From contig NZ_JAJNMU010000002.1 of the NCBI RefSeq assembly GCF_022458865.1, positions 434,001 through 498,000 of the forward strand: a DNA stretch of 64,000 nt, given 5' to 3'. Both the position numbers and the translations under genes were made by a program. Every line of letters begins with the position of its first letter. Position 1 is the first letter of the stretch. The notes under the pieces were generated by a model. The model was not told where the DNA came from. It ran no database searches and saw only the letters and a list, made by a program, of their open reading frames with translations. The stretch comes from Paenibacillus periandrae. Its GTDB lineage: Bacteria > Bacillota > Bacilli > Paenibacillales > NBRC-103111. Shown here piece after piece: positions 23,951 to 32,750 of this stretch.

Positions 23951-24763
23951 TTATTCACTATGGGTCTGTAACAGGGATTCCAATACAACAGCTACTCCAT
24001 CCTGATCGTTGGTCACTGTTGTCAGCTTTGCCTTTCTTTTCAGCTCGTCAATGGCATTCCCCATCGCCACAGGGTACCCGCACACATCAAACAGCTCCAG
24101 ATCGTTATAATCATCTCCAAAAACCATCACATGATCAGGATGTAAACCTCTGCGTTTTAACACAGGAAACAGGGCAGCTGCTTTGGATACATCCGCATTC
24201 ATAATTTGTATCAGTCGGCCTTTATCCGTCAACATAATTTTGACGCGATGGCCAAATTCACGGTTCAGCTCAGAGTATATATCATCGTCATTGGACAACA
24301 GCATTTTGGAAAGCAGAAATTGATTCAGCTCCTCTCTTGTGCATACATCCGGAAACGGGGTGCCATCTGGAAAACCAAGAAGGCTTGCATGCTCCGGGGT
24401 CAAACTGCGATTGCAAAGCATCGTACCCCTTACTTCAAAAGATACAATTTGTCCCGAATTCCGCCTCATAATCGCCTCATAGAGCTCAACCATCGTCTGC
24501 TGATCCATCCATAGATGATCCTCTGTATCGTAAGCGGAATCAACAGTATGGGCACCATTATAGTAGATTATACAGCCCATTTCCAGCATCTCAGGGGGTA
24601 AAAGCATCTTTAAAGACCGCGCAGGCCTTGCTGTAGCAATGATCATATGAATGCCAGCCTGATAACACGATATGAGGGCTTGAAGACTGCGTGCTGATAC
24701 TTCGCGGCGGCTATTCAAGAGCGTTCCATCCAAATCCATGACAACAGCCTTTATTACATCCAT
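23951..24763 (-). CDS. Cof-type HAD phosphatase
   Basis: 270 residues. Motif I is DLDGTLLNS (10-18), motif II is in MIIATARP, and motifs III/IV are VMVFGDDYNDLELF near 215. The C2-type cap between them defines the Cof/YbiV subfamily, which dephosphorylates sugar phosphates or flavin and pyridoxal phosphates. The substrate is not readable. ATG at 24763 with GGAGG seven bases upstream. It stands alone, divergent from the HAD-IIA gene across 166 bases. Confidence 0.88.
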   Translation of the reverse strand: MDVIKAVVMDLDGTLLNSRREVSARSLQALISCYQAGIHMIIATARPARSLKMLLPPEMLEMGCIIYYNGAHTVDSAYDTEDHLWMDQQTMVELYEAIMRRNSGQIVSFEVRGTMLCNRSLTPEHASLLGFPDGTPFPDVCTREELNQFLLSKMLLSNDDDIYSELNREFGHRVKIMLTDKGRLIQIMNADVSKAAALFPVLKRRGLHPDHVMVFGDDYNDLELFDVCGYPVAMGNAIDELKRKAKLTTVTNDQDGVAVVLESLLQTHSE

Positions 24764-24929
24764 CGGGACCTCCAGCAGAAAATTTTCACTATGATATCAC
24801 AGAGACTCCGCTTTGTAAATCAATAGGATTAATGAAATCGATTGTGGCGGCTCTGCTTGTTTTTTTGTTACAATACTACGTGCACACCATAGTTCAGAAT
24901 CAGCGTGTCAACGAAAGGGAGAGCCAACA

Positions 24930-25727
24930 GTGAAAGGTTTTATACTCGATTTGGATGGGACTTTATATGATGGGGATGCGCCTATTCCCTATGCGCCGTC
25001 ATTTATCGAATGGCTGCGCCGTCATCATTATCCCTATTTATACGTAACGAACAACTCGTCGCGTACGCCGGAGCAGGTCGCTGCGCATCTCCGTACAACC
25101 GGTATCGAGGCTTTGCCGGAAGAGGTGCTTACCTCATCCCAGGCAGCCGCACTTTATATGCAGGAACGGTCCAGTAATAAACAGGTATATGCGATTGGAG
25201 AAACGGGACTTCAGCAAGCATTGCAGGATGCAGGCTTCCAGACGGTTGAGCATGGTGCTCAGCCCGCCTTTGTTGTGCAAGGGATCGACCGGGAATTTAG
25301 CTATGCCAAGCTGTCAACGGCAGTTCGATATATTCGCAGCGGAGCAGCCTTTATATTGACGAATCCCGACCATCTGCTGCCGATGAACCATGAGCTGCAT
25401 CCTGGTGCAGGCTCCATTGCGGCCAGCATAGAGCGGGCCAGTCAAGTAGAACCAACGATTATTGGCAAGCCGTCTCCAATCATTATGAACTATGCTATTG
25501 CCAGACTGGGCCTGCCTTTGAATCAAATATGGGTTGTCGGTGATAATCTGCAAACGGACATTCAAGGCGGATTAGCCGCTGGCTGCCGAACCGCACTTGT
25601 GCTTACCGGCCTCGTGAAGTCAAGTACGCTGGAAGCACATGAGCAGCGAACCGGTATTCGGGCAGAGCTTGTGTGTGACCATTTGATGATGCTGGCTGAA
25701 GCGCTAAGCCAAGAAAAAGAGGGTTGA
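24930..25727 (+). CDS. HAD-IIA hydrolase (NagD/YutF-like phosphatase)
   Basis: 265 residues, GTG start with GGGAG nine bases upstream. Motif I DLDGTLYDG (7-15), VTNNSSRT with the motif II Ser/Thr, the IGKPSP lysine site and VVGDNLQTDIQGG (motif IV) are those of NagD/AraL-type phosphatases acting on small phosphometabolites. It is followed after four bases by a histidine phosphatase gene, so the pair is probably one operon. Confidence 0.88.
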   Translation: MKGFILDLDGTLYDGDAPIPYAPSFIEWLRRHHYPYLYVTNNSSRTPEQVAAHLRTTGIEALPEEVLTSSQAAALYMQERSSNKQVYAIGETGLQQALQDAGFQTVEHGAQPAFVVQGIDREFSYAKLSTAVRYIRSGAAFILTNPDHLLPMNHELHPGAGSIAASIERASQVEPTIIGKPSPIIMNYAIARLGLPLNQIWVVGDNLQTDIQGGLAAGCRTALVLTGLVKSSTLEAHEQRTGIRAELVCDHLMMLAEALSQEKEG

Positions 25728-25731
25728 TCAG

Positions 25732-26364
25732 ATGAACCCTACAATTGTTAGTCTTATACGCCATGGAGAAACAGACGTCAACCGCGAGCCTATCTTTCAA
25801 GGACAAATGAACAATCCGTTAGCGCTTGAAGGAACCCGTCAAGCCCAGCTGCTGGCTGCGCGGCTGTCATTTCAGAGATTTGATGTGTTATACAGCTCCG
25901 ACCTGCTGCGTGCCGTGCAAACAGCCGCTATTATCGGGAGGCCACACGACAAGGAAATTCGCACCTCCTCCCAGCTGCGGGAAATTAATCGCGGCGACTG
26001 GACAGGGATGAGCTACAAGGCTTGTGCTGCCGCCGATCCTGCGGGATGGCAGGCAAGTCGGGTCAATCCGGAATTCCGCTCTCCGGGCGGTGAATCCTTC
26101 GTAGACCTGCATAAGCGGGTTGTTGCAGAGGTTGAACGCATCGCCCTGCTCCATCGCGGGATGCATATTGTCATTGTTACACATGGAGGTCCAATTCGCG
26201 CTTTTCTGCGTCACGCAGTTGGACTTCCAGCCCATCATATGCAGTCATTCCAGGCAGCAAATACGTCCATCAGCCGCTTTAAGCTCGAAGACCAGCAGTG
26301 GTCGCTGCTGCAATTTAACGACCACGCCCATCTTGAGCCTCACAGTGTTGTATCAGGAGCTTGA
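25732..26364 (+). CDS. Histidine phosphatase family protein
   Basis: 210 residues. The catalytic RHGETDVN (10-17), the second Arg in SSDLLRAVQTA, the acid in LREINRGDW and THGGPIR define a phosphoglycerate-mutase-like phosphatase (CobC/GpmB/PhoE type). The physiological substrate is unknown. It is second in the operon with the HAD-IIA phosphatase. Confidence 0.87.
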   Translation: MNPTIVSLIRHGETDVNREPIFQGQMNNPLALEGTRQAQLLAARLSFQRFDVLYSSDLLRAVQTAAIIGRPHDKEIRTSSQLREINRGDWTGMSYKACAAADPAGWQASRVNPEFRSPGGESFVDLHKRVVAEVERIALLHRGMHIVIVTHGGPIRAFLRHAVGLPAHHMQSFQAANTSISRFKLEDQQWSLLQFNDHAHLEPHSVVSGA

Positions 26365-26426
26365 TGTACCTCGTGCCAGCTGGATTCCTAGACAGACGGG
26401 TTCGATGCCAGGCATATGAATATATG

Positions 26427-26480
26427 AAGAAGGAAGCCTCCATTCCCGCTTTGCAGCGATCCGGAGGCTTCCTTCTTTTT
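26427..26480. terminator. Strong terminator between convergent genes
   Basis: The perfect 15-bp stem AAGAAGGAAGCCTCC (26427-26441) with GGAGGCTTCCTTCTT (26463-26477) is followed by TTTC on plus. It serves the phosphatase operon and probably also the PadR gene from the other side. Confidence 0.88.
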
Positions 26481-26492
26481 CAAATATGGAGA

Positions 26493-27059
26493 CTACGCCT
26501 GCTCATCCAGTGGAAGGCCTTCCTCGCTCAGGCGCCCTTCCTTGGTATCCTTCGCCAGACGCTCCAGCCAGCGAAGCTGGGTGAGGCCATGCTCATAGGA
26601 GCAGTACATCATATGCAGCACACCGCGAGGCACGATCGGAATATGCTCCTCATATAAATCCTTCATTTTGCGATTTTTCAGCTTCTGCTCTTCGATTTTC
26701 TTTACAATAATCTCATAAATCTTCTCTTGATCCCCATAACCCGAGAACATTAATGCTGTTACCATCGGATAATAGACAGGGGATTTTTCCTGAAATTGCT
26801 GCAGCAGCAGCTCTTGAAACAACAGCTTGCCGGATGGTGAAATCCGGTATATGGTCCGATCCGGCCTGCTGCTGTCCTTGACGGTTTCAACGGTCTCGAT
26901 ATAGTCATTTTTTTTCAACTGCTCGATCGCATAGTACAAGGAACCGTCACGCATTTTGATATAATGATGCATATCACGTTCCATCATCGTCTGCTTGATT
27001 TCATAGGGATGGCTTTCTTTTTCCATTAAAAGCCCGAGAATAACCAGCTTCATGGACAT
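26493..27059 (-). CDS. PadR-family transcriptional regulator
   Basis: 188 residues. The winged helix (1-85) has KLVILGLLMEKESHPYEIKQ, DGSLYYAIEQLKK and the wing RTIYRISPSG. A C-terminal Vir_act_alpha_C-type helical region (about 95-170) is present. PadR repressors usually control an adjacent efflux gene, and the DHA2 transporter 40 bases upstream in the same operon fits. Start ATG has AAGGTG upstream. The regulator follows its target, so it would be autoregulated through the transporter promoter. Confidence 0.88.
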   Translation of the reverse strand: MSMKLVILGLLMEKESHPYEIKQTMMERDMHHYIKMRDGSLYYAIEQLKKNDYIETVETVKDSSRPDRTIYRISPSGKLLFQELLLQQFQEKSPVYYPMVTALMFSGYGDQEKIYEIIVKKIEEQKLKNRKMKDLYEEHIPIVPRGVLHMMYCSYEHGLTQLRWLERLAKDTKEGRLSEEGLPLDEQA

Positions 27060-27099
27060 GGAGCACTCACCTTATTTCTGAGGATTTCGAGTACTGACA

Positions 27100-28665
27100 T
27101 TACGCCTTTTGCTTCGTATGCGACGGGATTTCCATCCTCGCCTTACCCATCAGCAAAATGCAGATCAAGGCGGCGACCGCCATAATCAGTGTACACTGAA
27201 AAACAATAGCAATCGAATCTGCCAGCCCAATCGTCAGCTTTTCCAATACTTGCGGTGGAATCTTGGCTCTCACATCAGGCTGCAATAGCGCACGTGGATC
27301 GATTTGTGCCATATTGGAGCCTGGAAGCAGCTCTGTCAGCCGCGAGGTCAGTGCACCCGTCTGCACACTTCCAAGTATGGTCACCCCGATAGCCGAGCCG
27401 ATCGAACGAAAGAAGGCAACCATGGACGTCACAGTACCGCGGAACTCAAAGCCTACATTATGCAGCGACGACATCGAGACCACCGGAAAGGATGCCCCGA
27501 TCCCCAGACCCATAAGAATCATATAAATGATAACCAATGGTCGTGGTGTCAGCTGTGGAGTCGTACCTCCGAATATGCCGAACAGCGATTGGACCCACGC
27601 AGGTGAATAATAGGACAACGTCGATAACAATGAGGTTGCTATAAGCAGAAGTGCACACGATACGAGCAATATATTACGGTAAGGCAATTTACTGATAAAG
27701 CGGCCTCCGAATACACTACTGACGACAACACCCAGCATCATCGGAGTCAGCACTTGTCCAGCACTCGAAGCTGAGCCTTGATACACGCCCTGAATGAACA
27801 GAGGAATGTAAGAAGCGGCAGACATCAGGATCGCTCCATAGAACAGGCTGGTTCCCATACTCGCTGTAAACAGCTTATTGCGGAACAATTTAAGCGGTAC
27901 GACAGGATCCGATACTTGAGTCTCGATCCAGAGAAATAACGCCAGCAGAATGACAAAACCGCTGAATAAGCTATAGCTCTGCAGAGAGTTCCAGGCGAAC
28001 TCCTTACCTCCAAGCTCTAACCCGAACATCAGACACAGCACGGAAGCGGCAAAAGTGATGGTCCCCCACCAGTCGATTTTTTGATTCGGATTATTAGGCA
28101 GTGTCGCGTGATAAAATAAAGTGATCAGCAGCAGAGAGACTACACCCAACGGCAAGTTAATGAAAAATATCCATTTCCAATTCACATAATCCGTAAAATA
28201 AGCTCCAGCCAGCGGCCCCAAAACACTTGAAATACCAAAAACTGCACCGAACAAGCCCTGCATTTTACCCCGCTTCTCAGGTGGAAACAGATCAAATACG
28301 ATAGTGAACGTAATCGGCATCAGAGCGCCACCGCCAATACCCTGAATCGCGCGATAAACGATCAATTGGAACATACTCGTTGAAGTCCCGCATAAGGCAG
28401 AGCCGATCATGAACACGACCAGGCCAAGCAAGAAAAATTTCTTGCGCCCGTACATATCGGATAATTTACCGAAAATCGGCATCGATACGACATTCGCAAT
28501 CAAATATGCGGAAAATACCCATACAAACTTGTCCAAGCCCCCAAACTCTCCGACAATCGTTGGCATCGCCGTAGAGACAATCGTCTGGTCTAGTGAAGCC
28601 AAGAGCAGGCCCAGCATTAATCCGACGATCGTCAGACGGACGTTAGATTTTTTGTTAACCATCAT
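27100..28665 (-). CDS. DHA2-family MFS drug transporter
   Basis: 521 residues and about 14 transmembrane helices. The motif A loop GKLSDMYGRKK is present. Motif C-like LGPLAGAYFTD and LDQTIVSTAMPTIVGE in helix 1 are the DHA2 (EmrB/QacA) hallmark. It is a proton-coupled multidrug efflux pump. It is first in an operon with padR. ATG ATG at 28665/28662 is preceded by GAGGGTG. The 272-base divergent region before it contains TCAAATTTGA (28709-28718) and AT-rich DNA, which might be the PadR target. Confidence 0.88.
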   Translation of the reverse strand: MMVNKKSNVRLTIVGLMLGLLLASLDQTIVSTAMPTIVGEFGGLDKFVWVFSAYLIANVVSMPIFGKLSDMYGRKKFFLLGLVVFMIGSALCGTSTSMFQLIVYRAIQGIGGGALMPITFTIVFDLFPPEKRGKMQGLFGAVFGISSVLGPLAGAYFTDYVNWKWIFFINLPLGVVSLLLITLFYHATLPNNPNQKIDWWGTITFAASVLCLMFGLELGGKEFAWNSLQSYSLFSGFVILLALFLWIETQVSDPVVPLKLFRNKLFTASMGTSLFYGAILMSAASYIPLFIQGVYQGSASSAGQVLTPMMLGVVVSSVFGGRFISKLPYRNILLVSCALLLIATSLLSTLSYYSPAWVQSLFGIFGGTTPQLTPRPLVIIYMILMGLGIGASFPVVSMSSLHNVGFEFRGTVTSMVAFFRSIGSAIGVTILGSVQTGALTSRLTELLPGSNMAQIDPRALLQPDVRAKIPPQVLEKLTIGLADSIAIVFQCTLIMAVAALICILLMGKARMEIPSHTKQKA

Positions 28666-28937
28666 TTCACCCTCATTTTTACTTTTATACTTACGTTAAT
28701 TATTATATTCAAATTTGAGTAATTAACAAGTGATTAATCAAAGTTTAACAAGGAATAACGACTCATTTTTTAAAAATTACCTTATTTAGGTTTGCTCCTC
28801 ACTGCCATGTGTCATATAATGACTATATTGAGAAATTGTATTTATATTATAGGGTAAATCGATAAAATTTATCTATTTTTCAATCGGTTTGTATACCCAC
28901 CTAAGGTACAACCTTTTAGAGAGGAGGGTCCGATTAA

Positions 28938-29840
28938 GTGAATTTGAACCAACTCGAAACGTTAATTACGATTTCCAAAACCATGAGCTTCCGCAAAGCA
29001 GGCGAGCTGCTTAACCTCACACAGCCAGCTGTATCCGCTCAGATAAAAAGTCTGGAGGATGAGTTCAAAACCGTACTTATTGACCGTAACCAGCCAGTCA
29101 CTCTAACCGACAGCGGACGCATATTCCTCGAACATGCAGAATTAATTTTGCATACGGTTGAGGATATGAAGGAAAGACTGAACGATTTGAATCATACGCC
29201 GCAGGGCCATATCCATCTGGGAACGACAACCTCCATTGCGATTCAGATTTTACCGCGGGTGCTGTCTTATTTTCAAAATCAATTTCCATTGATCAAAACG
29301 ACGATCCACTCGATGACAACCTCACAAATCATGCATAGCGTCGAAAATGGCACCATTGATATCGGCATCACGTATTTATTTGAAAAACAGCCTTCACTCG
29401 AAAGCTCGGTGCTGTACTACGATACTTTTGAATTGGTAGTATCACCCGATCATCCGCTCAGTCGCTACGCTCACGTGCCTATTGAGAGGCTGCATGACAT
29501 TTCATTAATTATGCTTTCGCCTGAAACAGCAGGCCGCAGGTTTGTCGATCAAATTTTCAAACAGCTTAACATCACCCCGCAAATCGTTATGGAGCTGTCC
29601 AGCAGCGAAGAGGTGAAGCGAATGGTTGAGCTGAATTTAGGCGCTGCGATTATTTCGAAGATGTCGATTGCTAACGAGCTTCGACTGGGCACCCTAAAGA
29701 TGGTTAAAGTTCATGAGCTCGAAATCAGCCATCCTGTCGGCGTTATATATAAATCCGGACGCTATTTAAGCTCGGCGCTGCATCAATTCCTGCTGGATCT
29801 AAAAGGCATGCAAGAAATACAATTTATTGGATCGGAGTGA
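28938..29840 (+). CDS. LysR-family transcriptional regulator
   Basis: 300 residues. The N-terminal HTH (FRKAGELLNLTQPAVSAQIK, about 18-37) and the substrate-binding domain (90-290), with FPLIKTTIHS and DIGITY, are typical of the LTTR group. GTG start at 28938 with GAGGAGGG upstream. It is divergent from the DHA2 transporter and lies six bases before the PHP gene on the same strand, so it may control that gene or an unlinked pathway. Confidence 0.87.
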   Translation: MNLNQLETLITISKTMSFRKAGELLNLTQPAVSAQIKSLEDEFKTVLIDRNQPVTLTDSGRIFLEHAELILHTVEDMKERLNDLNHTPQGHIHLGTTTSIAIQILPRVLSYFQNQFPLIKTTIHSMTTSQIMHSVENGTIDIGITYLFEKQPSLESSVLYYDTFELVVSPDHPLSRYAHVPIERLHDISLIMLSPETAGRRFVDQIFKQLNITPQIVMELSSSEEVKRMVELNLGAAIISKMSIANELRLGTLKMVKVHELEISHPVGVIYKSGRYLSSALHQFLLDLKGMQEIQFIGSE

Positions 29841-29846
29841 TTTTTA

Positions 29847-30653
29847 ATGAAATTCGATTTACACACGCATCACGAACGCTGCGGCCATGCCGTAGGCACG
29901 ATACGCGATTATGTCGAGGCGGGTATTCGTCACGGACTATCGGTCATCGGGATTTCCGACCATTCTCCTTATTTCGGGAGTAAGTTGGAACGGGAACAGC
30001 CGGGTATTGCAATGGGCAAAAGCGAGTTCGCGATCTATATTGATGAAGTGTTGAAGCTCAAGCAGGAATACAGCGGCAAAATCGATGTGCTGCTCGGTGT
30101 GGAGTCCGATTTTTTCCCTGAGCATGCAGAGCTGTATCGGCAAATATATGAGAAGTACCCTTTTGATTACATTATCGGCTCCGTTCATTTGTCCGGAGGT
30201 ACGAGTATATTCAACAAGACCCGTTTCCAGGGACTAACCGATGCTCAGCTCGTTGAACAAAAAGACATTTATTACGGTCTGATTGAGCAATCGGCCCGCA
30301 GCGGTATTTTTCAGATTCTTGGGCATATTGATGCGATGCGCGCTTACTTTGTACCTTTCTCGGCGGTACCGACCGATTCCGTGGATCGTACGCTCCAGAT
30401 CATTGGCGAGCAAGATGTGGCAATCGAGATCAACACCTCCGGCAAAACCAAAGCCTGCGGCGGCTGGTATCCGGTTGATGAGGTTCTTGAACGGGCGCTT
30501 CATTACGGAGTCAGAGTTACCTTCGGCTCGGATGCCCATGTGCCTGAGCGTGTCGGCGATGACTGGGACGAGGTCAGCAAGCGTTTGAAGGAGATCGGCT
30601 TTAAGGAATGGGTGTATTTCAAACAAAAGGAACGTCAAATCGTCCCTTTGTAA
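29847..30653 (+). CDS. PHP-domain histidinol-phosphatase-like protein
   Basis: 268 residues. The metal-binding motifs of the PHP fold are FDLHTHHERCGH (3-14), ISDHS (36-40), a Glu in GVESDFF, IIGSVH, GHIDAMR and GSDAH near 228. This is the HisJ/HisK type of phosphoesterase. No his genes are near, so histidine biosynthesis is uncertain. GGAGTG lies seven bases before the ATG. Overlapping transcription with lysR is likely, ending at the terminator at 30699. Confidence 0.82.
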   Translation: MKFDLHTHHERCGHAVGTIRDYVEAGIRHGLSVIGISDHSPYFGSKLEREQPGIAMGKSEFAIYIDEVLKLKQEYSGKIDVLLGVESDFFPEHAELYRQIYEKYPFDYIIGSVHLSGGTSIFNKTRFQGLTDAQLVEQKDIYYGLIEQSARSGIFQILGHIDAMRAYFVPFSAVPTDSVDRTLQIIGEQDVAIEINTSGKTKACGGWYPVDEVLERALHYGVRVTFGSDAHVPERVGDDWDEVSKRLKEIGFKEWVYFKQKERQIVPL

Positions 30654-30698
30654 GTTCACAGGAGGAAGACGTACAACCAGTCTGCATGACGGGCTAAC

Positions 30699-30728
30699 AA
30701 ATACCCCTTACTCGGGGTATTTTTGTTA
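30699..30728 (+). terminator. Terminator after the PHP gene
   Basis: AAATACCCC pairs with GGGGTATTT around TTACTC, followed by TTGTTATT. The first 15 bases recur exactly at 31848-31862. Confidence 0.82.
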
Positions 30729-30836
30729 TTCCTTTAGCTACATTTAAAAAACAAATGAGTTAAAAGCCTTCAACGACTCCACTGCCAGTCGTTACTTGTG
30801 GCAGGGTTTCCGCAATGACTGTATCGACAAGTCACC

Positions 30837-31163
30837 TTATTTCCCCCGCATGAGTTTGACTGAAAACCTGTCTATTAATACACTCAATCCAAAATGAAAC
30901 TCATTCTCCCAATTGGTTATTGTGGTATAGGTAGCTAGGCGAATCATATTCGGAAATTGTTCTTTATCTTCGACGTGGTAATACAGGGATGCCGTTTTTA
31001 CTTGTAATTTCTCCGCTATTTTCCTCATACTTAATTCTTTCAAGCCAATCTCGTCTAATAATTTAAGGGCGGTTTCCAGGATTCGAATCCGGTCAAGCGG
31101 AATATGACTTACGCTATTCTCGATTAACGAGTTCGAAATTCGGGTGGTTTGTCGTCTTGCCAT
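30837..31163 (-). pseudogene. TetR regulator with internal deletion
   Basis: The 108-residue frame has a complete TetR HTH (ALKLLDEIGLKELSMRKIAE, KLQVKTASLYYHVEDKEQ). It then jumps to what looks like the last 35 residues of the TetR C-terminal domain (NEFHFGLSVLIDRFSVKL; TetR-class proteins end FEFGLD.LL.GL). About 100 ligand-domain residues expected between them are missing, consistent with an in-frame deletion. The junction falls near EQFPNM. ATG at 31163 has GAGGTG upstream. It could still bind DNA, but it should lack ligand response. Confidence 0.7.
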
Positions 31164-31322
31164 TGAGCTCACCTCTTTCACTTGACATGTATACCACTTG
31201 TTTGTATTCTAACACTGATGAAGCACAATCCTTCATTGTTAGTGCGTATTCCGAGATATCGTAAGGAAGCCAGCTTTTGAGCTTTACGAGAAAATAGGAC
31301 TTTACTGAGAGGAGATCATCCA

Positions 31323-31691
31323 ATGAAGCTTAACCATTTGAATTTATGCGTTTACGATCTGTCTGAGGCAATTGTACTTTTTCAAAATCTATTCGACTTT
31401 CAACTTTTAGATCAAAAAGGCGATTTCATTGCCGTGATGACCGACGGTCAAGGGTTTACCCTGGTTCTTAGCAAGTTGCCGTCCAACCAAAATGAAGCAG
31501 CTCTTTACCCCAAGGACTTCCATCTAGGGTTCTATGTCGATACGATGTCTGAGGTTGATCAATTCTATAAAAAACTGGCGGTAGTCGGCATTGCATCGGA
31601 GCATGAACCTAGAATGATACGGGGTGGCTACACCTTGTATTTCACGGCTTTAGGGGAAATTCATTTTGAGGTGACCTGCTATAATTGCTAG
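31323..31691 (+). CDS. VOC-family (glyoxalase/bleomycin-resistance-like) protein
   Basis: 122 residues, one complete pair of beta-alpha-beta-beta-beta modules: NHLNLCVYDLSEAIVLFQNL at the start and FHLGFYVDTMSEVDQFYKKL in the second half, with a final FTALGEIHFEVT carrying the Glu metal ligand. Function could be antibiotic binding or a small-molecule lyase. ATG has GAGAGGAG upstream. It is divergent from the truncated tetR gene, a usual regulator/target arrangement. Confidence 0.82.
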   Translation: MKLNHLNLCVYDLSEAIVLFQNLFDFQLLDQKGDFIAVMTDGQGFTLVLSKLPSNQNEAALYPKDFHLGFYVDTMSEVDQFYKKLAVVGIASEHEPRMIRGGYTLYFTALGEIHFEVTCYNC

Positions 31692-31897
31692 GAATTGAAA
31701 AAACTTGCCGTTACTTATGTTGCAGTTCTCCGTATCATGTATTCAGCGAATTCGAAGGCACCGATGACACGCTCGTTCAACCATCTTCCGGTCGCGAAAG
31801 CCGCAAGTCGTTGGAAATCTATTTGCGGGTGGTGTCAGCTTCGCTGGAAATACCCCTTACTCCGCTGAAATCAGGGAATAAGGGGTATTCGTCATTG
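31692..31897. repeat. Hairpin-rich gap between convergent genes
   Basis: CCGCAA (31801-31806) pairs with TTGCGG (31823-31828). AAATACCCCTTA (31848-31859) pairs with TAAGGGGTATT (31879-31889). The second looks like a terminator stem without a proper U-tract. No ORF is supported here. Confidence 0.5.
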
Positions 31898-32632
31898 CTA
31901 TTGAATCTGCGTATGCTGAGTCACTTCATATTGAGGCTGCTGGGTCGACCTGGAGTTTCCTCTCACCCATCTAACCAGTAAATAAATAATCGGTGTGCCT
32001 ACAATAGACATCATGATCTTGACGCCGAACTCTGTACCTGTAGCCGCCACCATGTCGGGAATCGGCATAATTCCGATAAACCCGATCACGAAAAATACCG
32101 AGGTATCGAGCAGCTGACACGTAATCGTCGCCACATTGCTGCGCAGCCATAGATGCTTACCGTTGGTTTTCTCTCTCAGACGAGTGAATAGATACACGTC
32201 AATATTTTGACTGATCGAATAGGCTACTAAGGATGCGAGCACAATTCTTGGGACTCCGCCCAGAATCGTTGCCAGCTCGGCCTGATTTTCGAAAAACACC
32301 GCCGAAGGCATATGAATGACGAGTGTGAACGCTCCAACCATGCAGGCATTCATAAATAACCCGATCCAGATCGCCTGCCGCGCGACCTTTCTCCCCCATA
32401 TTTCCGATATCGTATCGGCAATAATAAACGTAATCGGGTAGAAGAAAATACCTGCTGTGACATCGGCAAAGCCAACATCGACAATTTTAATCGCCACAAT
32501 ATTGGCAATCATCAACGACGAAATAAAAACTGCCATCAATAAAATCAGCTTTTTTGTCGTCCCATCTATCGGCAGGTAAGGGATTGCCCCTCCTTTGGAT
32601 AGATCACTTGCTGTACGGCTTGATTTGTTCAT
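31898..32632 (-). CDS. Queuosine-precursor transporter (YhhQ/VUT family)
   Basis: 244 residues, about six transmembrane helices. YPITFIIADTISEIWGRKVA and the C-terminal RSNVATITCQLLDTSVFF, FIG are signatures of the VUT_1/YhhQ family, which imports preQ0/preQ1 for queuosine synthesis. A preQ1 riboswitch overlaps its ribosome binding site, which independently supports the substrate. ATG at 32632, GGAGG eight bases upstream. The last 25 residues are Gln-rich and cytoplasmic. Confidence 0.9.
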   Translation of the reverse strand: MNKSSRTASDLSKGGAIPYLPIDGTTKKLILLMAVFISSLMIANIVAIKIVDVGFADVTAGIFFYPITFIIADTISEIWGRKVARQAIWIGLFMNACMVGAFTLVIHMPSAVFFENQAELATILGGVPRIVLASLVAYSISQNIDVYLFTRLREKTNGKHLWLRSNVATITCQLLDTSVFFVIGFIGIMPIPDMVAATGTEFGVKIMMSIVGTPIIYLLVRWVRGNSRSTQQPQYEVTQHTQIQ

Positions 32633-32639
32633 GCGCTTA

Positions 32640-32683
32640 CCTCCATAGTTTTGTTTATAGACAGGATGGTCGCGAACTGTCTT
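32640..32683 (-). ncRNA. preQ1-I riboswitch controlling the queuosine-precursor transporter
   Basis: The minus-strand transcript reads stem AGACAG, loop UUCGCGACCAUC, stem CUGUCU, then AUAAACAAAACUA and the ribosome binding site GGAGG. The loop matches the preQ1 class I consensus UUCGCNACCAUC, and the A-rich tail can enter the stem as the H-type pseudoknot. Ligand binding should hide the ribosome binding site, that is, translational repression. Confidence 0.88.
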
Positions 32684-32688
32684 GGTAC

Positions 32689-32717
32689 ACTATACAATAA
32701 ACCTTTCATTTGAACAA
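32689..32717 (-). promoter_or_regulatory. Promoter of the preQ1 riboswitch/transporter
   Basis: -35 TTGTTC (32717-32712), 17-base spacer, -10 TATAGT (32694-32689). The -10 lies just upstream of the aptamer. Confidence 0.6.
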
Positions 32718-32750
32718 TCTTAAATATCGATCAAATCCTAATGCCCAGCT

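Noticed and set aside
30772..30804. Two mutually exclusive hairpins (AACGACT/AGTCGTT and CTGCCA/TGGCAG) as an attenuator
   Set aside because: They lie between the PHP terminator and the 3' end of the truncated tetR gene, with no downstream gene in the right direction to regulate.
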